A DNA stretch of 64,000 nucleotides from Clostridia bacterium (GTDB lineage: Bacteria > Bacillota > Clostridia > Acetivibrionales > DSM-2933), in NCBI GenBank assembly GCA_026418275.1, contig JAOABQ010000028.1, forward strand, positions 28,347 to 92,346, given 5' to 3'. Each line of letters opens with the position of its first letter. The first letter of the stretch is position 1. The translations under genes were made by a program, and so were the position numbers. The notes below the pieces were generated by a model. It was given only the letters and a program-made list of their open reading frames with translations, did not search any database and had not been told where the DNA came from. This document shows, piece after piece, positions 37,501 to 45,216 of the stretch.

Positions 37501-38097
37501 CGGGGGCTATACCAAGAAGCACTGGAGTATTTTAAAAAGTCCCTTGAAATTGCTCAAAATATAGGAGTACCCATTGGTGAAGGAATCAACTATATCGGTA
37601 TTTCTAAAGTCTACTTAAAACTTGGCACTTTGGAAACGGTTTTAGGAATGCTTGAAATCGCAGGGGAAATCTTCAAAAACGTAGACGGGTTAGAATATTT
37701 AAGTGATTATTACCGGTATAAAAGCATCCTGGCCTTCACTCAGGACGAGAATGACCAGGCACTCAAGCTTTGTGACCAGGCGATTGATGTTTCGGTACAA
37801 AATCAGAATGACCATCGCAGGCTAAAAGCTCTCCGCCTAAAAGGAAATATTCTTGCCAAAGCAGGTGCACGGGATAAGGCATTGGAGCTTTATAGCGAAT
37901 CCATCAGGCTTTCAGAGCAGCTAGAGTCGGAGTATGAGGCGGCAAAGGGTTATTTTAACAGGGCTGTGACGAATGAAGGGATGCAAAACTTCGAGGAAGC
38001 CAAAAAGGACCTATTGAGGGCCAAGGAATGTATAGGGAAGGTAGATCAATGTCGGTGGACAGAGATCATAGGAGGGTGTAAAATAGGAAGTCCATAG
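34588..38097 (+). CDS. Class III adenylate/guanylate cyclase with AAA ATPase and TPR domains
   Basis: 1169 residues. Two zinc ribbons (CFNCG, CQVCG; CTSCQ, CFYCG) occupy 1-48. The cyclase homology domain (about 68-235) has metal ligands D77 (FADVSGFT) and D121 (KYMGDCVM), and YTVMGDIVNTAQRLQ with the Asn/Arg transition-state pair, so it looks active. Then a STAND-like ATPase: Walker A GEAGIGKTRL (about 291) and Walker B VVVVDDVHWCD (about 424). From about 690 to 1140 run TPR repeats (EALFYLNKSYKYAE, GIIYYSTGMVSKAF, ALEYFKKSLEIAQ). Such proteins sense partners through the TPRs and may make cAMP or cGMP. Its stop codon abuts the stop of the convergent sigma-54 regulator. Confidence 0.9.
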   Translation: MICFNCGVKLAGNEYKECQVCGVKLAGVCTSCQHPNPRMGKFCFYCGSKLTVAEESSVQNFDTLSEARRKVAVIFADVSGFTALSEKMDPEEVREIINECFHYITKPVYELEGTIDKYMGDCVMILFGAKYAHSDDAKRAVICAIRMLELVREFSEERLSKKGYSLTLSIGINYGLVVTGSVGNYFDRDYTVMGDIVNTAQRLQSNAQKGTILVSESVFFETNDLIHYSDAREIAVKNKEKPVRCYSPVHLGYEYSFEKNMLFVERDEEILNLHSAYNHAMNTGARYLTVTGEAGIGKTRLLKEFFLKLDNGIKKVWVDLGPVSQNRAYYMISNILMGIMNINMEDGKRVKQNRLLSFLDYIMASRSDEEIRRNYNFIGLILGLDRDHEFQNILNAMTVESVRREILRQLSVFFTSYCKKHRTVVVVDDVHWCDGNSINLIKDIAGHLLHTPIAFIFSSRYEIEELSAIGETLRVNMLSRRGVLQLTCDILGCKDVDSNLLDMVHKFTKGNPMYVREYAANIKKTGKYYLKSNTAYIEEREIGTLPASIQSLILANMAELDDVTKSFLQAASAVGKDFSLSLVKGILDFPMDEESILKLPLQLEIVSKKSVYTQEGLVERVFTFNQDTEREVIYDSILNKTKRDLHRKIGEYIEARYQKDIEGYYEILCSHFYRAGLIKKAEDYYYKTALKLKDGFNLSTSLEYYSQFLEMVKNSRDEEGDLRVVHALKDMGYIHFITGDYAKALEYLNMALGCANLMDDIYTLKIMFAEVYKEQDAFDEAMAILDEIEAKIKTDHNIYGKLLQLKCSILRIMGDARAISLAKKSETILLKTKDYDNLSETMNQAGIAYFTKGVIDEALFYLNKSYKYAEKVNNLAVMAKVSGNLGIIYYSTGMVSKAFESFVKSIDISKKISDAQGFIAGNINLGVLYLDKGLFDRAEHLFKESLELSREISQGLNECVNLTNLGDVMFERGLYQEALEYFKKSLEIAQNIGVPIGEGINYIGISKVYLKLGTLETVLGMLEIAGEIFKNVDGLEYLSDYYRYKSILAFTQDENDQALKLCDQAIDVSVQNQNDHRRLKALRLKGNILAKAGARDKALELYSESIRLSEQLESEYEAAKGYFNRAVTNEGMQNFEEAKKDLLRAKECIGKVDQCRWTEIIGGCKIGSP

Positions 38098-39048
38098 TTA
38101 CACATGTATTTCAAACTCCCTAAGCTTTTTATATACAAAGGGTACCGACATATTGATAAGCTTGGCGGTTTGCTCGATATTTCCATTACACTGGAGCAGC
38201 GCTTTTTTTAGAAGTTCCAATTCCTTTTGCTGCATGTATTCTTTGTAGCTATAGTTGAAGCTGTCTTGGAAAGACAATATAATGGATTTTGGTATAAGCG
38301 TAAGATCAATCTCTTCGTTTTTAGAAAAGACTACGGCTTTTTCAATAAAGTTTTTCAGTTCTCTGATATTTCCAGGCCATGGGTAATCCGACATTTGGCT
38401 AAATGCTTTTTCTCCGAGAGGTGCGATTTTTTTTCCGGTCTCACCGGAAAACTTTTTGATATAGTGGTTGGAGATTTCAATAATATCCTTACCTCTTTCC
38501 CTTAAGGGGGGGATCTTAATTTCCAAAACAGCAAGTCGATAAAAGAGGTCGGACCTGAAGTTGTTTTTTATAACCTCTTCGTAAAGATCTTTATTTGTCG
38601 CAACTACAAACCGGGCATTGGTTTGTTTGTATGAAGTATCGCCAACCTTCCGGTATATCCTGTCCTCCAATAACTGAAGAAGTTTACTCTGAATAGCAGG
38701 GGAAGCATTTTCAATTTCATCAAAGAAAACAGTACCGTCTTCAGCGACCTCAATAAGTCCTTTTTTTGAAACAATTGCACCGGTGAACGCACCTTTTTCA
38801 TATCCGAAGACTTCGCTTTCAAATATATTTTCGCCGATATTGGGGATGGTGATCTTCACAAAAGGTTTTTCCAACCGTTTGCGGTCGTTAAAGTGAATCC
38901 ACCTTGCAACTAGTTCCTTACCTGTACCGGTTTCTCCCGTGATAAGAATAGTAGCATTTACATTCAAAACTTCCTTATGCCGGTCCAAGTATTTTTTTGT
39001 GTAGTGGCCAATGATTTCGTATTTATCGAAGATATTGTTTTGGTTCAT
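38098..39048 (-). CDS. Sigma-54-dependent transcriptional activator
   Basis: 316 residues from the ATG at 39048 (GGGAG upstream); the longer frame of 339 has no clear ribosome site. An AAA+ domain (about 35-230) contains Walker A GETGTGKE, the intact sigma-54 contact loop GAFTGA, Walker B TVFFDEIENA and the Arg fingers region FRSDLFYRLA. The C-terminal Fis-type helix-turn-helix is NGNIEQTAKLINMSVPFVYK. There is almost no N-terminal regulatory domain, so activity may be controlled by abundance or by a partner. A sigma-54 promoter lies in the divergent intergenic region at 39300, making the neighbouring secreted-protein gene the likely target. Confidence 0.9.
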   Translation of the reverse strand: MNQNNIFDKYEIIGHYTKKYLDRHKEVLNVNATILITGETGTGKELVARWIHFNDRKRLEKPFVKITIPNIGENIFESEVFGYEKGAFTGAIVSKKGLIEVAEDGTVFFDEIENASPAIQSKLLQLLEDRIYRKVGDTSYKQTNARFVVATNKDLYEEVIKNNFRSDLFYRLAVLEIKIPPLRERGKDIIEISNHYIKKFSGETGKKIAPLGEKAFSQMSDYPWPGNIRELKNFIEKAVVFSKNEEIDLTLIPKSIILSFQDSFNYSYKEYMQQKELELLKKALLQCNGNIEQTAKLINMSVPFVYKKLREFEIHV

Positions 39049-39150
39049 GGCTAAGACTCCCATCTTCCCATAGAAAATGACTATTTTATTTATATATCGG
39101 TATAATTTGATGTACATTTATATAATTTTTTTTAAAAGTTTATCTGTGGA

Positions 39151-39234
39151 ATGGAAATGATTAAAGGAGGTGATAGGAAGCGGGGACTAGAGGTCCGGTC
39201 TCAAGTCATGGCAGCTGTGGGCACAAAGTACTAA
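39151..39234 (+). other. Possible 27-residue small ORF with internal SD-like sequence
   Basis: An ATG at 39151 opens 27 codons (MEMIKGGDRKRGLEVRS and further) ending in TAA at 39232-39234. It contains AAAGGAGGTGAT, a near-perfect complement to the 16S 3' end, but no start codon follows that site at normal distance. A hairpin with a T run follows at 39242-39272. It may be a leader peptide, a small RNA or chance. Confidence 0.25.
39184..39196. promoter_or_regulatory. Possible activator site: short inverted repeat
   Basis: GGACTAGAGGTCC is an inverted repeat about 105 bp upstream of the sigma-54 promoter, a usual distance for an enhancer-type site of the neighbouring activator. Only four base pairs per arm, so weak. 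Confidence 0.25.
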
Positions 39235-39241
39235 TAAAAGC

Positions 39242-39272
39242 GGGACTTAATAGGTAATTAGTCCTATTTTTG
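39242..39272 (+). terminator. Terminator-like hairpin upstream of the sigma-54 promoter
   Basis: GGAC-T-TAAT and ATTA-GTCC form a bulged 8-bp stem with loop AGGTA, followed by TATTTTT. It would end a short transcript starting near 39120. Confidence 0.4.
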
Positions 39273-39299
39273 CGCATCAGGTAGAATTTTCATAATGTG

Positions 39300-39314
39300 T
39301 GGCATAGTTATTGC
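39300..39314 (+). promoter_or_regulatory. Sigma-54 (-24/-12) promoter
   Basis: TGGCATAGTTATTGC matches the -24 (TGGCA) and -12 (TTGC) elements with exactly 10 bp between GG and GC, the spacing required by sigma-54. It lies 55 bp upstream of the secreted-protein start codon and next to a divergent gene for a sigma-54 activator. Confidence 0.75.
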
Positions 39315-39368
39315 TTATTTAATATGACGTAGGGAAATTTTTCTAACCTTATGATGGGGGTGCATATT

Positions 39369-39866
39369 ATGAATAAGAAATTATTTGCAATGCTAATAGT
39401 CTTAATGTTGACATTGACGAGTGTTCCAGCTTTTGCGGCAGATCATAAAGGGGTACCCGAGGATATTACTTTTGAACAGTTTATAAATGCGGATGACAGT
39501 GAGCAGGATGAAAGTTTTCAGGGGTCACCTGAGCAAGCACAGCAGCCGGTTATATTTGAGAAAACCATAACCGTTACAAGGGATGGCGGGAAATACAAAA
39601 TTGGATTTGTAACATTGTTTTTCAAGAAAGACTTCCTTGCGCCTGAGAGATTGCCTGCGACATTTGAAGTAAAGGTATGTGTAAAAGATGGTTCGCCAGG
39701 AGTGGAAATCAATCCGTCCACTACCGGGTTCCAAAAAGATGTTATCATAAAAGTAAATCACTATAAAGGCTTGCTCTACGATGTGGACAGTGGGAAAAAT
39801 GTAAAGGTGAAAGTCAAGAAGCAGCTCATTAAGGCAGAACACTTTTCATGGTTCAGGTTTAGGTAA
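39369..39866 (+). CDS. Small secreted protein of unknown function, sigma-54 regulated
   Basis: 165 residues from the ATG at 39369 (GGGGGTG 7 nt upstream). A signal peptide (MNKKLFAMLIVLMLTLTS, cleaved after AFA) shows export. Then comes an acidic linker (INADDSEQDESFQGSPEQAQ) and a beta-rich domain (TITVTRDGGKYKIGFVTLFF, PATFEVKVCVKDGSPG) of about 90 residues, ending with FSWFRFR. No family recognised; the domain resembles small surface or matrix beta-sandwiches. A terminator follows. It is the only gene behind the sigma-54 promoter. Confidence 0.75.
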   Translation: MNKKLFAMLIVLMLTLTSVPAFAADHKGVPEDITFEQFINADDSEQDESFQGSPEQAQQPVIFEKTITVTRDGGKYKIGFVTLFFKKDFLAPERLPATFEVKVCVKDGSPGVEINPSTTGFQKDVIIKVNHYKGLLYDVDSGKNVKVKVKKQLIKAEHFSWFRFR

Positions 39867-39875
39867 TTCTTTCAG

Positions 39876-39920
39876 AAAAACCCGGTTGTCATAAAGGGTG
39901 TAAACGGCAACCGGGTTTTA
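39876..39920 (+). terminator. Terminator of the sigma-54-regulated gene
   Basis: AAAACCCGGTTG and CAACCGGGTTTT form a 12-bp stem with an 18-nt loop 10 bp after the stop codon. Confidence 0.85.
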
Positions 39921-40013
39921 CTATATCTTAAAATTTTAAGTAAGTATTTTTTCGAATATCAGGAACCCATCTTGAATATGATTATAATGCACAAAATTTT
40001 AAGGGTGGGTTAT

Positions 40014-40733
40014 ATGATTATAATTGTGAAAAAAACAAACATAATATTGGTAGCACTGGCTTTTATACTTACCATTACAGTGTACAGTATTGCAGTCCGT
40101 AAAGATGATGCTACACTAGCCACAAACGGTCAAAACCAACAACGTACGGTTCTCCTTGATCCGGGACATGGGGGAGAAGACCCGGGGGCAGTGAGTGATT
40201 ACAGCGGGCTAAAAGAAAAGGATGTCAACTTTAACATTGCTTTAAAGGTAAAGGAACTACTGGAAAAGGATAATTATAAAGTTATGATGACAAGAACCGA
40301 AGATCGGCTTGAATATCAGGAAGGTACAGCCGGTATGACACAGAAGAGGAAACAAGACCTGCTCAGAAGAAAGAAAATGATGGATGAAGGCGGAGCAAAC
40401 ATTGTTGTCAGCATTCATTTAAATAAGTTTCCCCAGACACAGTATTTCGGAGCACAAACCTTTTACCCTCCCAATTCACCCGATAGTCAGAAGCTTGCTA
40501 TGAATATTCAAAAGTCTATTAAGGAAACGGTTGATCCCAACAATAAGAGGGAAGCATTGGTAAAAAAAGAACCTATCATTATTTTAAAGGACAGCAAAAC
40601 GACAACAGCCATTGTAGAGTGTGGATTTTTGTCCAACGAAGAGGAGGAAAAGAAACTTGCTTCTACTGAATATCAAGAGAAATTGGCTTTATGTATAAAA
40701 GAAGGGGTAAAAAAATACTTTGAAGGCAAGTAG
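40014..40733 (+). CDS. cwlD: N-acetylmuramoyl-L-alanine amidase, CwlD-like
   Basis: 239 residues from the ATG at 40014 (AAGGGTGG 5 nt upstream); longer frame starts lack such a site. One N-terminal membrane segment (TNIILVALAFILTITVYSI) precedes a zinc amidase domain: VLLDPGHGGEDPGAVS, LKEKDVNFNIALKV, IVVSIHLNKF and the catalytic Glu in TAIVECGFLSNEEEE. The gene size, single anchor and absence of binding repeats match CwlD, which makes muramic-delta-lactam in the spore cortex. That function is inferred from family; the amidase itself is clear. Confidence 0.85.
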   Translation: MIIIVKKTNIILVALAFILTITVYSIAVRKDDATLATNGQNQQRTVLLDPGHGGEDPGAVSDYSGLKEKDVNFNIALKVKELLEKDNYKVMMTRTEDRLEYQEGTAGMTQKRKQDLLRRKKMMDEGGANIVVSIHLNKFPQTQYFGAQTFYPPNSPDSQKLAMNIQKSIKETVDPNNKREALVKKEPIIILKDSKTTTAIVECGFLSNEEEEKKLASTEYQEKLALCIKEGVKKYFEGK

Positions 40734-40745
40734 ATGTTTAAATGA

Positions 40746-40810
40746 TTCCCTGTAAAAACAACAAGGCAGCAGCTTTAGAGAGTGTGCTGCCTTGTTGTTT
40801 TTACAGGGAA
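40746..40810. terminator. Very long hairpin terminator after cwlD
   Basis: A perfect 26-bp stem (first arm begins TTCCCTGTAAAAACAACAAG) with a 13-nt loop starts 13 bp after the stop codon of cwlD. The run of T within the arm and its length are more than a normal terminator needs. Confidence 0.75.
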
Positions 40811-40817
40811 TAAAAAG

Positions 40818-40854
40818 AAAGCCGACAGGCCTAGAGGGCTATGATCGGCTTTTT
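40818..40854 (+). terminator. Second, tandem terminator
   Basis: AAAGCCGA and TCGGCTTTTT form an 8-bp stem with a 19-nt loop, immediately after the long hairpin. Confidence 0.7.
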
Positions 40855-41046
40855 GGGGAGTTATGTATGTAAATACAATTAGAACTTAATATAATATTCG
40901 TTTGCAGCCTGTATAAGAATGAGGTAGCAAATAAAAATTTTCAAATAATATAATATTGTCCTCCTTGTACCACAAATTACATGCTGATTTCATAAGGTGC
41001 AGTAAGGTATAATGGATTTATGTAAACTTAATGAGGAGGATAGTGG
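40855..41046. other. Leader region of the LysM-stalk gene
   Basis: With the two terminators this completes a 313-bp gap. It contains AT-rich DNA and a TATAAT at 41010-41015 whose -35 is poor. No riboswitch motif recognised; GAGGAGG ribosome site at the end. Confidence 0.4.
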
Positions 41047-42561
41047 ATGAAAAGTATAAAGATGGTGGTTGCAGCACTTCTTTTTGCGGTTGTATCTACA
41101 TTGGGGATCGGAGCTGCATTTGCGGATATGGATGGAAGCACTGGAATTTTTGTTAATAATCAACCGGTTTCCAGTAATGTTTCCAACAGTATTGAAGCAG
41201 GGGTAGTAATGACACCTGCGAAAGAATTAATTACTGCTTTAGGCGGATCATTTAGCTACCAAAGTACAAATTTCACAGCCACAGTCAGGCTGGGTGAGAA
41301 TGAACTGGTTTTTAGGTTGGATAACAGCATTGTTAAATGGAATGGCAAGTATGTTCAGGCGCCTGCCCCGTTAAAAATCATAAATTACAGATTGATGCTG
41401 CCAGCAGCGTTTGCCGTTCAAAAACTGGGTGCGGAATCCTATATGAATCTTAGTAAAAATATGTTGATGATATTCCAGCCTGTCAACGGTAAACTTGTAT
41501 ATCAGGTTATGCCGGGGGATTCTCTGTGGATAATTTCGAGGCTTTTTTCCACATCAATAACCAGCATCAAAACAATGAATGGCTTAACGACAGATATGCT
41601 TTATATAGGTCAAAAGCTTCAGATCAAGGAGATGATCCCGGACAAGATTGCTTGGCCGGCACAGGTTACCGGCAGTGCAACACTAAGAAGCGGGCCGGGC
41701 TTTAACTATAGTCCTCTTGGCTATATTCAGGCATGGTCAAACATCACTGTTACAGGAAAAAATGGGGATTGGTACAGCGTAATGACTTCAAAAGGAAACG
41801 GTTATATATACTATAGCCTTGTAAGCGTAAAACAGGAGCTGACCGATACAGCGCAGAACAGCAGATTCTTTTATAATAGCATACCGGTAGATACTTCAAA
41901 AAACACCGTTACTTATAACAGTTACACGGTCCAAAAAGGGGATAATATTTGGAACCTGTCACAAAGATACGGAATACCCGATTTTGAGCTTGCCCAGGCG
42001 AACAATAGGACATCCACTACTATGCTGTACCCGGGACAGGTAATCAAAATTCCGGTACATTATATAGCGCCAAAGGTCAAACTCAATGACAAGAGCGGGG
42101 AACTGTTGGATTGGTTTAAAGAAGCACAATACATCATTACTACTGGTAAAACCGGAAAGTTTATCGACATGGAAACCGGAAAAAGCTTTATGGCAAAAAG
42201 GACGATGGGGGCCAGTCACGCGGATGTAGAAACGCTAACTCTGCAAGATACCCAAACGATGAAGGAGATCTTTGGAGGTTGGTTCTGGAAGACAAGAGCA
42301 TTTATCCTGGAAGTAGACGGCAGACGTTTTGCAGTTTCTGTTTCAGGGATGCCACATGCAGGAATAGACGGCGTGCCGTACCTTCAAAATGTAGACAACC
42401 GCAGTGGAAATTATGGTTATGGACCGAATTACGACAGCATTGCAGGGAACGGTATGGATGGGCATTTTGATGTTTATACCCTAAATGGACTAAGGCATAA
42501 AGACGGTAAAATCGATCATACCCATCAATATTCTGTTTTGACAGCTGGCGGTTTTGAGTAA
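41047..42561 (+). CDS. Secreted wall-binding protein: stalk, LysM, SH3, LysM and conserved C-terminal domain
   Basis: 504 residues. A signal peptide (1-26, ending AFA) precedes a copper-amine-oxidase-like stalk domain (about 30-140), a LysM (YQVMPGDSLWIISRLFS, about 157-195), an SH3-like domain (TGSATLRSGPGFNYSPL, about 207-260) and a second LysM (YTVQKGDNIWNLSQRYG). The last 145 residues (KFIDMETGKSFMAKRTMGAS, HADVETLTLQDTQTMKEIF, SGMPHAGIDGVP, GNGMDGHFDVY, HTHQYSV) match the C-terminus of the protein at 45217. Conserved His, Asp and Glu suggest a metal enzyme acting on the wall, but I do not recognise its name. GAGGAGG ribosome site. Confidence 0.82.
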   Translation: MKSIKMVVAALLFAVVSTLGIGAAFADMDGSTGIFVNNQPVSSNVSNSIEAGVVMTPAKELITALGGSFSYQSTNFTATVRLGENELVFRLDNSIVKWNGKYVQAPAPLKIINYRLMLPAAFAVQKLGAESYMNLSKNMLMIFQPVNGKLVYQVMPGDSLWIISRLFSTSITSIKTMNGLTTDMLYIGQKLQIKEMIPDKIAWPAQVTGSATLRSGPGFNYSPLGYIQAWSNITVTGKNGDWYSVMTSKGNGYIYYSLVSVKQELTDTAQNSRFFYNSIPVDTSKNTVTYNSYTVQKGDNIWNLSQRYGIPDFELAQANNRTSTTMLYPGQVIKIPVHYIAPKVKLNDKSGELLDWFKEAQYIITTGKTGKFIDMETGKSFMAKRTMGASHADVETLTLQDTQTMKEIFGGWFWKTRAFILEVDGRRFAVSVSGMPHAGIDGVPYLQNVDNRSGNYGYGPNYDSIAGNGMDGHFDVYTLNGLRHKDGKIDHTHQYSVLTAGGFE

Positions 42562-42590
42562 AGCAGCAATAAAACTTCAGAATAGTATGC

Positions 42591-42613
42591 TAAAGGGCCG
42601 CAAGGCCCTTTCT
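42591..42613. terminator. Bidirectional terminator
   Basis: AAAGGGCC-GCAA-GGCCCTTT, an 8-bp GC-rich stem with a tetraloop, lies between the LysM gene and convergent uvsE. Confidence 0.8.
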
Positions 42614-42620
42614 TACTGCT

Positions 42621-43583
42621 TTACATTTCAAAATAACTTTCATTTAGGCGTGTTAAGCCCTCTATACCCGTTAAGGAGGCAGACAGCTTTAAGAGAGCCT
42701 GATCTTTGGCTTTTGCTTCGAGCATGATATCAAAGTCCCGCTTTACCTTTTTGGCGGTTTTTAAAAATTGTACAAAATCTGTTAAGTTGATATCGTCGGC
42801 ATGATTCCTAAAATCCTTTTCACTTTTGGGGCTGGAAAAATGAATCTTCGGATTGAATGTTTCGCCATTCCAGGTATTAAAGATATCGGGCAGCAGCTTG
42901 TCAAGGTGTTCTCCTTGATTTACACAGGCATGATGGTGCACGTCCAATACCATGGGAATGTTCAAATCCATACAGATGCCTAAAACGTCCCTTGCAGTAT
43001 AGGATTTGTCATCATTCTCCAATATGATTCTTTTCCGGATGCGGTCGGGGAGCTTAACAAAGTTTTCTTTAAATCTCTCGACAGAGGATTTTTTATCCTT
43101 GTAAAGCCCTCCTACATGCAGCACCAGCTTATATTTATAATCTAAAAGGCCCATGGCTTCAAATATGTTTACATGGTAGTCAAGATCTCTTATTGAATCT
43201 TCCAAGACCTTTTCCGACGGGGAATTGATCAGGGTATAGTGATCGGGATGCGCACTGACCCGGAAATTATTTTCCATAATATAGTCCCCAACTGCTTTAA
43301 ATTCATCGTGAAGTTCATTGACATAATCCCATTTTACTGCTTCAGGGTGTGATGCCAATGGGATTAGCTTGGATGTAAGCCTGTAAACGTGTATGTTCAT
43401 TGCCTTATTGTAGTAAAGGATTCTTAATGTATTCTCCAGGTTTGCTTTGGAGAGTTTTTTCAATCTGTGCAGCTTACCTTCTTCTGTTTGGATTTTATTA
43501 TAGTTTGTAAATGTAACTGTACCCGAGGGTGAGCAGTCCTTAAGCCCCAGGGTCATTGCAACGTAACCTAATCTAAATATCAT
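42621..43583 (-). CDS. uvsE: UV damage endonuclease UvsE
   Basis: 320 residues with the UVDE TIM-barrel pattern: MIFRLGYVAMTLGL at the N-terminus, FRVSAHPDHYTLIN, YKLVLHVGGLYKDK, RIILENDDKSYT, IPMVLDVHHHACVN, KIHFSSPKS and FDIMLEAKAKDQALLKL. His, Glu and Asp in these motifs form the three-metal site. It nicks DNA 5' to UV photoproducts, an alternative to nucleotide excision repair common in spore formers. Single-gene unit with its promoter in 43584-43704. Confidence 0.92.
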   Translation of the reverse strand: MIFRLGYVAMTLGLKDCSPSGTVTFTNYNKIQTEEGKLHRLKKLSKANLENTLRILYYNKAMNIHVYRLTSKLIPLASHPEAVKWDYVNELHDEFKAVGDYIMENNFRVSAHPDHYTLINSPSEKVLEDSIRDLDYHVNIFEAMGLLDYKYKLVLHVGGLYKDKKSSVERFKENFVKLPDRIRKRIILENDDKSYTARDVLGICMDLNIPMVLDVHHHACVNQGEHLDKLLPDIFNTWNGETFNPKIHFSSPKSEKDFRNHADDINLTDFVQFLKTAKKVKRDFDIMLEAKAKDQALLKLSASLTGIEGLTRLNESYFEM

Positions 43584-43704
43584 AAACGCTCCTAATTATT
43601 ATACTCCTATGTATTTTGAAGTTGGCTTAGCCATCTCCTAAAAAGCGCTTATTATAGCATGTGAGTTTATAGAATGCTGCTATATTAATTTGAATTTGTG
43701 TTCA

Positions 43705-44445
43705 TTACTGTTTTGCTGCTTTAACTACCAGCATATAAGAATCCAAATGATAAGGTGTATAGTTAAAGTCCCCATAAAAATCAAACTTCTGGAATCCGGC
43801 TTGGATTAACGCCCGGGACATATCTTGGGACTCTAGAGGAAGGAGTTTGACAGAGTTTTCATAAACCTCCTTAGAATCTCCTTTTTCAACAGTGAGTATA
43901 GTGTTAAAATCAATGAATCCTGTAGATTCTTTATAATGATATTTCCTTATAAATTTTACCCCTATCTTAGGATTCTCAATAACCGGAAGTTCATCAATGC
44001 CGTATTTTATGATCCGGTCATAATTGATGATCTGAAGTATGAGTGTACCATCCTTGTAAAGAAGTGTATTGAGCGCCTTCAATACGTCTGTAATTTCCTG
44101 CAGGCTTCCTAAATGTACGATAGAGTTGCCGATGCAAAATATTAAGTCAAACCTTTGTTCAAGCTTTTCATGAATTTCCTTCATATCGCATTGTAAGGCG
44201 TTGATTTCCAAATTCAAAGAAGAAGCCTTTGCCGATAAGGATTGGATCATTTTTATGTCAACATCAACGGCAGTCAATGTATGTCCAAGTTTTGCAAGTT
44301 CAGTGGAATATCCTCCCGTACCGCAGGCTACATCCAAAATTTTACTTGCAGGTGAACCGGCTAATTGGCGGATGAATTCAAGTTGGTGCCTTCCTACCGG
44401 GAAAATTTCATCATAGTATTTACTAATTTCATCATAGAATTTCAT
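43705..44445 (-). CDS. Class I SAM-dependent methyltransferase
   Basis: 246 residues. SAM motif I is ILDVACGTGGYSTELAKLG, motif II has the acidic residue in LTAVDVDIKMI, and motif post-I/IV is FDLIFCIGNSIVHL. The C-terminal half is beta-rich with FIRKYHYKESTGFIDF, as in small-molecule or glycine-sarcosine-like methyltransferases. The substrate cannot be derived from sequence. Single gene; the neighbouring ridA and uvsE are not functionally connected as far as can be seen. Confidence 0.85.
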   Translation of the reverse strand: MKFYDEISKYYDEIFPVGRHQLEFIRQLAGSPASKILDVACGTGGYSTELAKLGHTLTAVDVDIKMIQSLSAKASSLNLEINALQCDMKEIHEKLEQRFDLIFCIGNSIVHLGSLQEITDVLKALNTLLYKDGTLILQIINYDRIIKYGIDELPVIENPKIGVKFIRKYHYKESTGFIDFNTILTVEKGDSKEVYENSVKLLPLESQDMSRALIQAGFQKFDFYGDFNYTPYHLDSYMLVVKAAKQ

Positions 44446-44606
44446 ATTTCCTCACATCCAAACAATTCTAATTGCATTGCCGACGGCCTAATATATTTTA
44501 TCCGCTTCCAGGCAAAAATACTTAAGTCGGTAATTTGAAAATGCTGGAAACGGATTTATGTTTAAACTTCCCTTTTACTTTTTAAGTTCGTTATCTATAA
44601 AAAGCA

Positions 44607-44990
44607 CTAGGGCAAAATGGCGATTGCTTCAATCTCAATAGCTACATCCTTAGGAAGTCTGGCAACTTCAACACAGGACCTTGCGGGATAGGGTGAGGAA
44701 AAAAATTCGCTGTAAATTTTGTTGATTGTGACGAAATCATTCATATCCTTGATGAAAACTGTTGTTTTGACTACATTTTTTAAATGCGTCCCTGCGGCCT
44801 CCAAAACACCCTTAAGGTTTTCAAGAACTTGTCTTGTTTGTGCTTCAATACCTCCTGTGACCAATTCTCCTGTTGAGGGGTTAATGGGGATTTGGCCGGA
44901 AGTAAAAAGCATTTCACCAAATTTTACGGCCTGTGAGTATGGACCTATAGCTGCAGGTGCTTTGTCCGTTGAGATTACATCCATTTTCAT
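44607..44990 (-). CDS. ridA: RidA-family enamine/imine deaminase
   Basis: 127 residues from the ATG at 44990 with AGAGGAGG upstream; a longer frame of 135 has no such site. The family pattern is complete: [62 protein letters not shown], and [20 protein letters not shown] with the substrate-binding Arg and Glu. RidA hydrolyses reactive 2-aminoacrylate and related enamines made by PLP enzymes. Trimeric and cytoplasmic in the family. Confidence 0.93.
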   Translation of the reverse strand: MKMDVISTDKAPAAIGPYSQAVKFGEMLFTSGQIPINPSTGELVTGGIEAQTRQVLENLKGVLEAAGTHLKNVVKTTVFIKDMNDFVTINKIYSEFFSSPYPARSCVEVARLPKDVAIEIEAIAILP

Positions 44991-45121
44991 ACTGAATCCT
45001 CCTCTAAAAGTCATGGTTAGTTTTACTTAATAGTTACACCTTTATACTACTATATAAACAAAACTTTTTCTATAGAATAGGATGAACATCTTAATCTTAA
45101 TGGGTATAAGAATCCTTGACA

Positions 45122-45154
45122 TAAAAAAAGATATGAGCGAATATCATATCTTTT
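45122..45154 (-). terminator. Terminator of the PG-binding wall protein gene
   Basis: On the minus strand AAAGATATGA and TCATATCTTTTTTT form a 10-bp stem with a 7-nt loop and a good T run. Confidence 0.75.
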
Positions 45155-45216
45155 GAAATAAAATGAAATTATTTGAAGGGGAATTAAAGAATATATAGGG
45201 GAAACAATTTAAGTAC

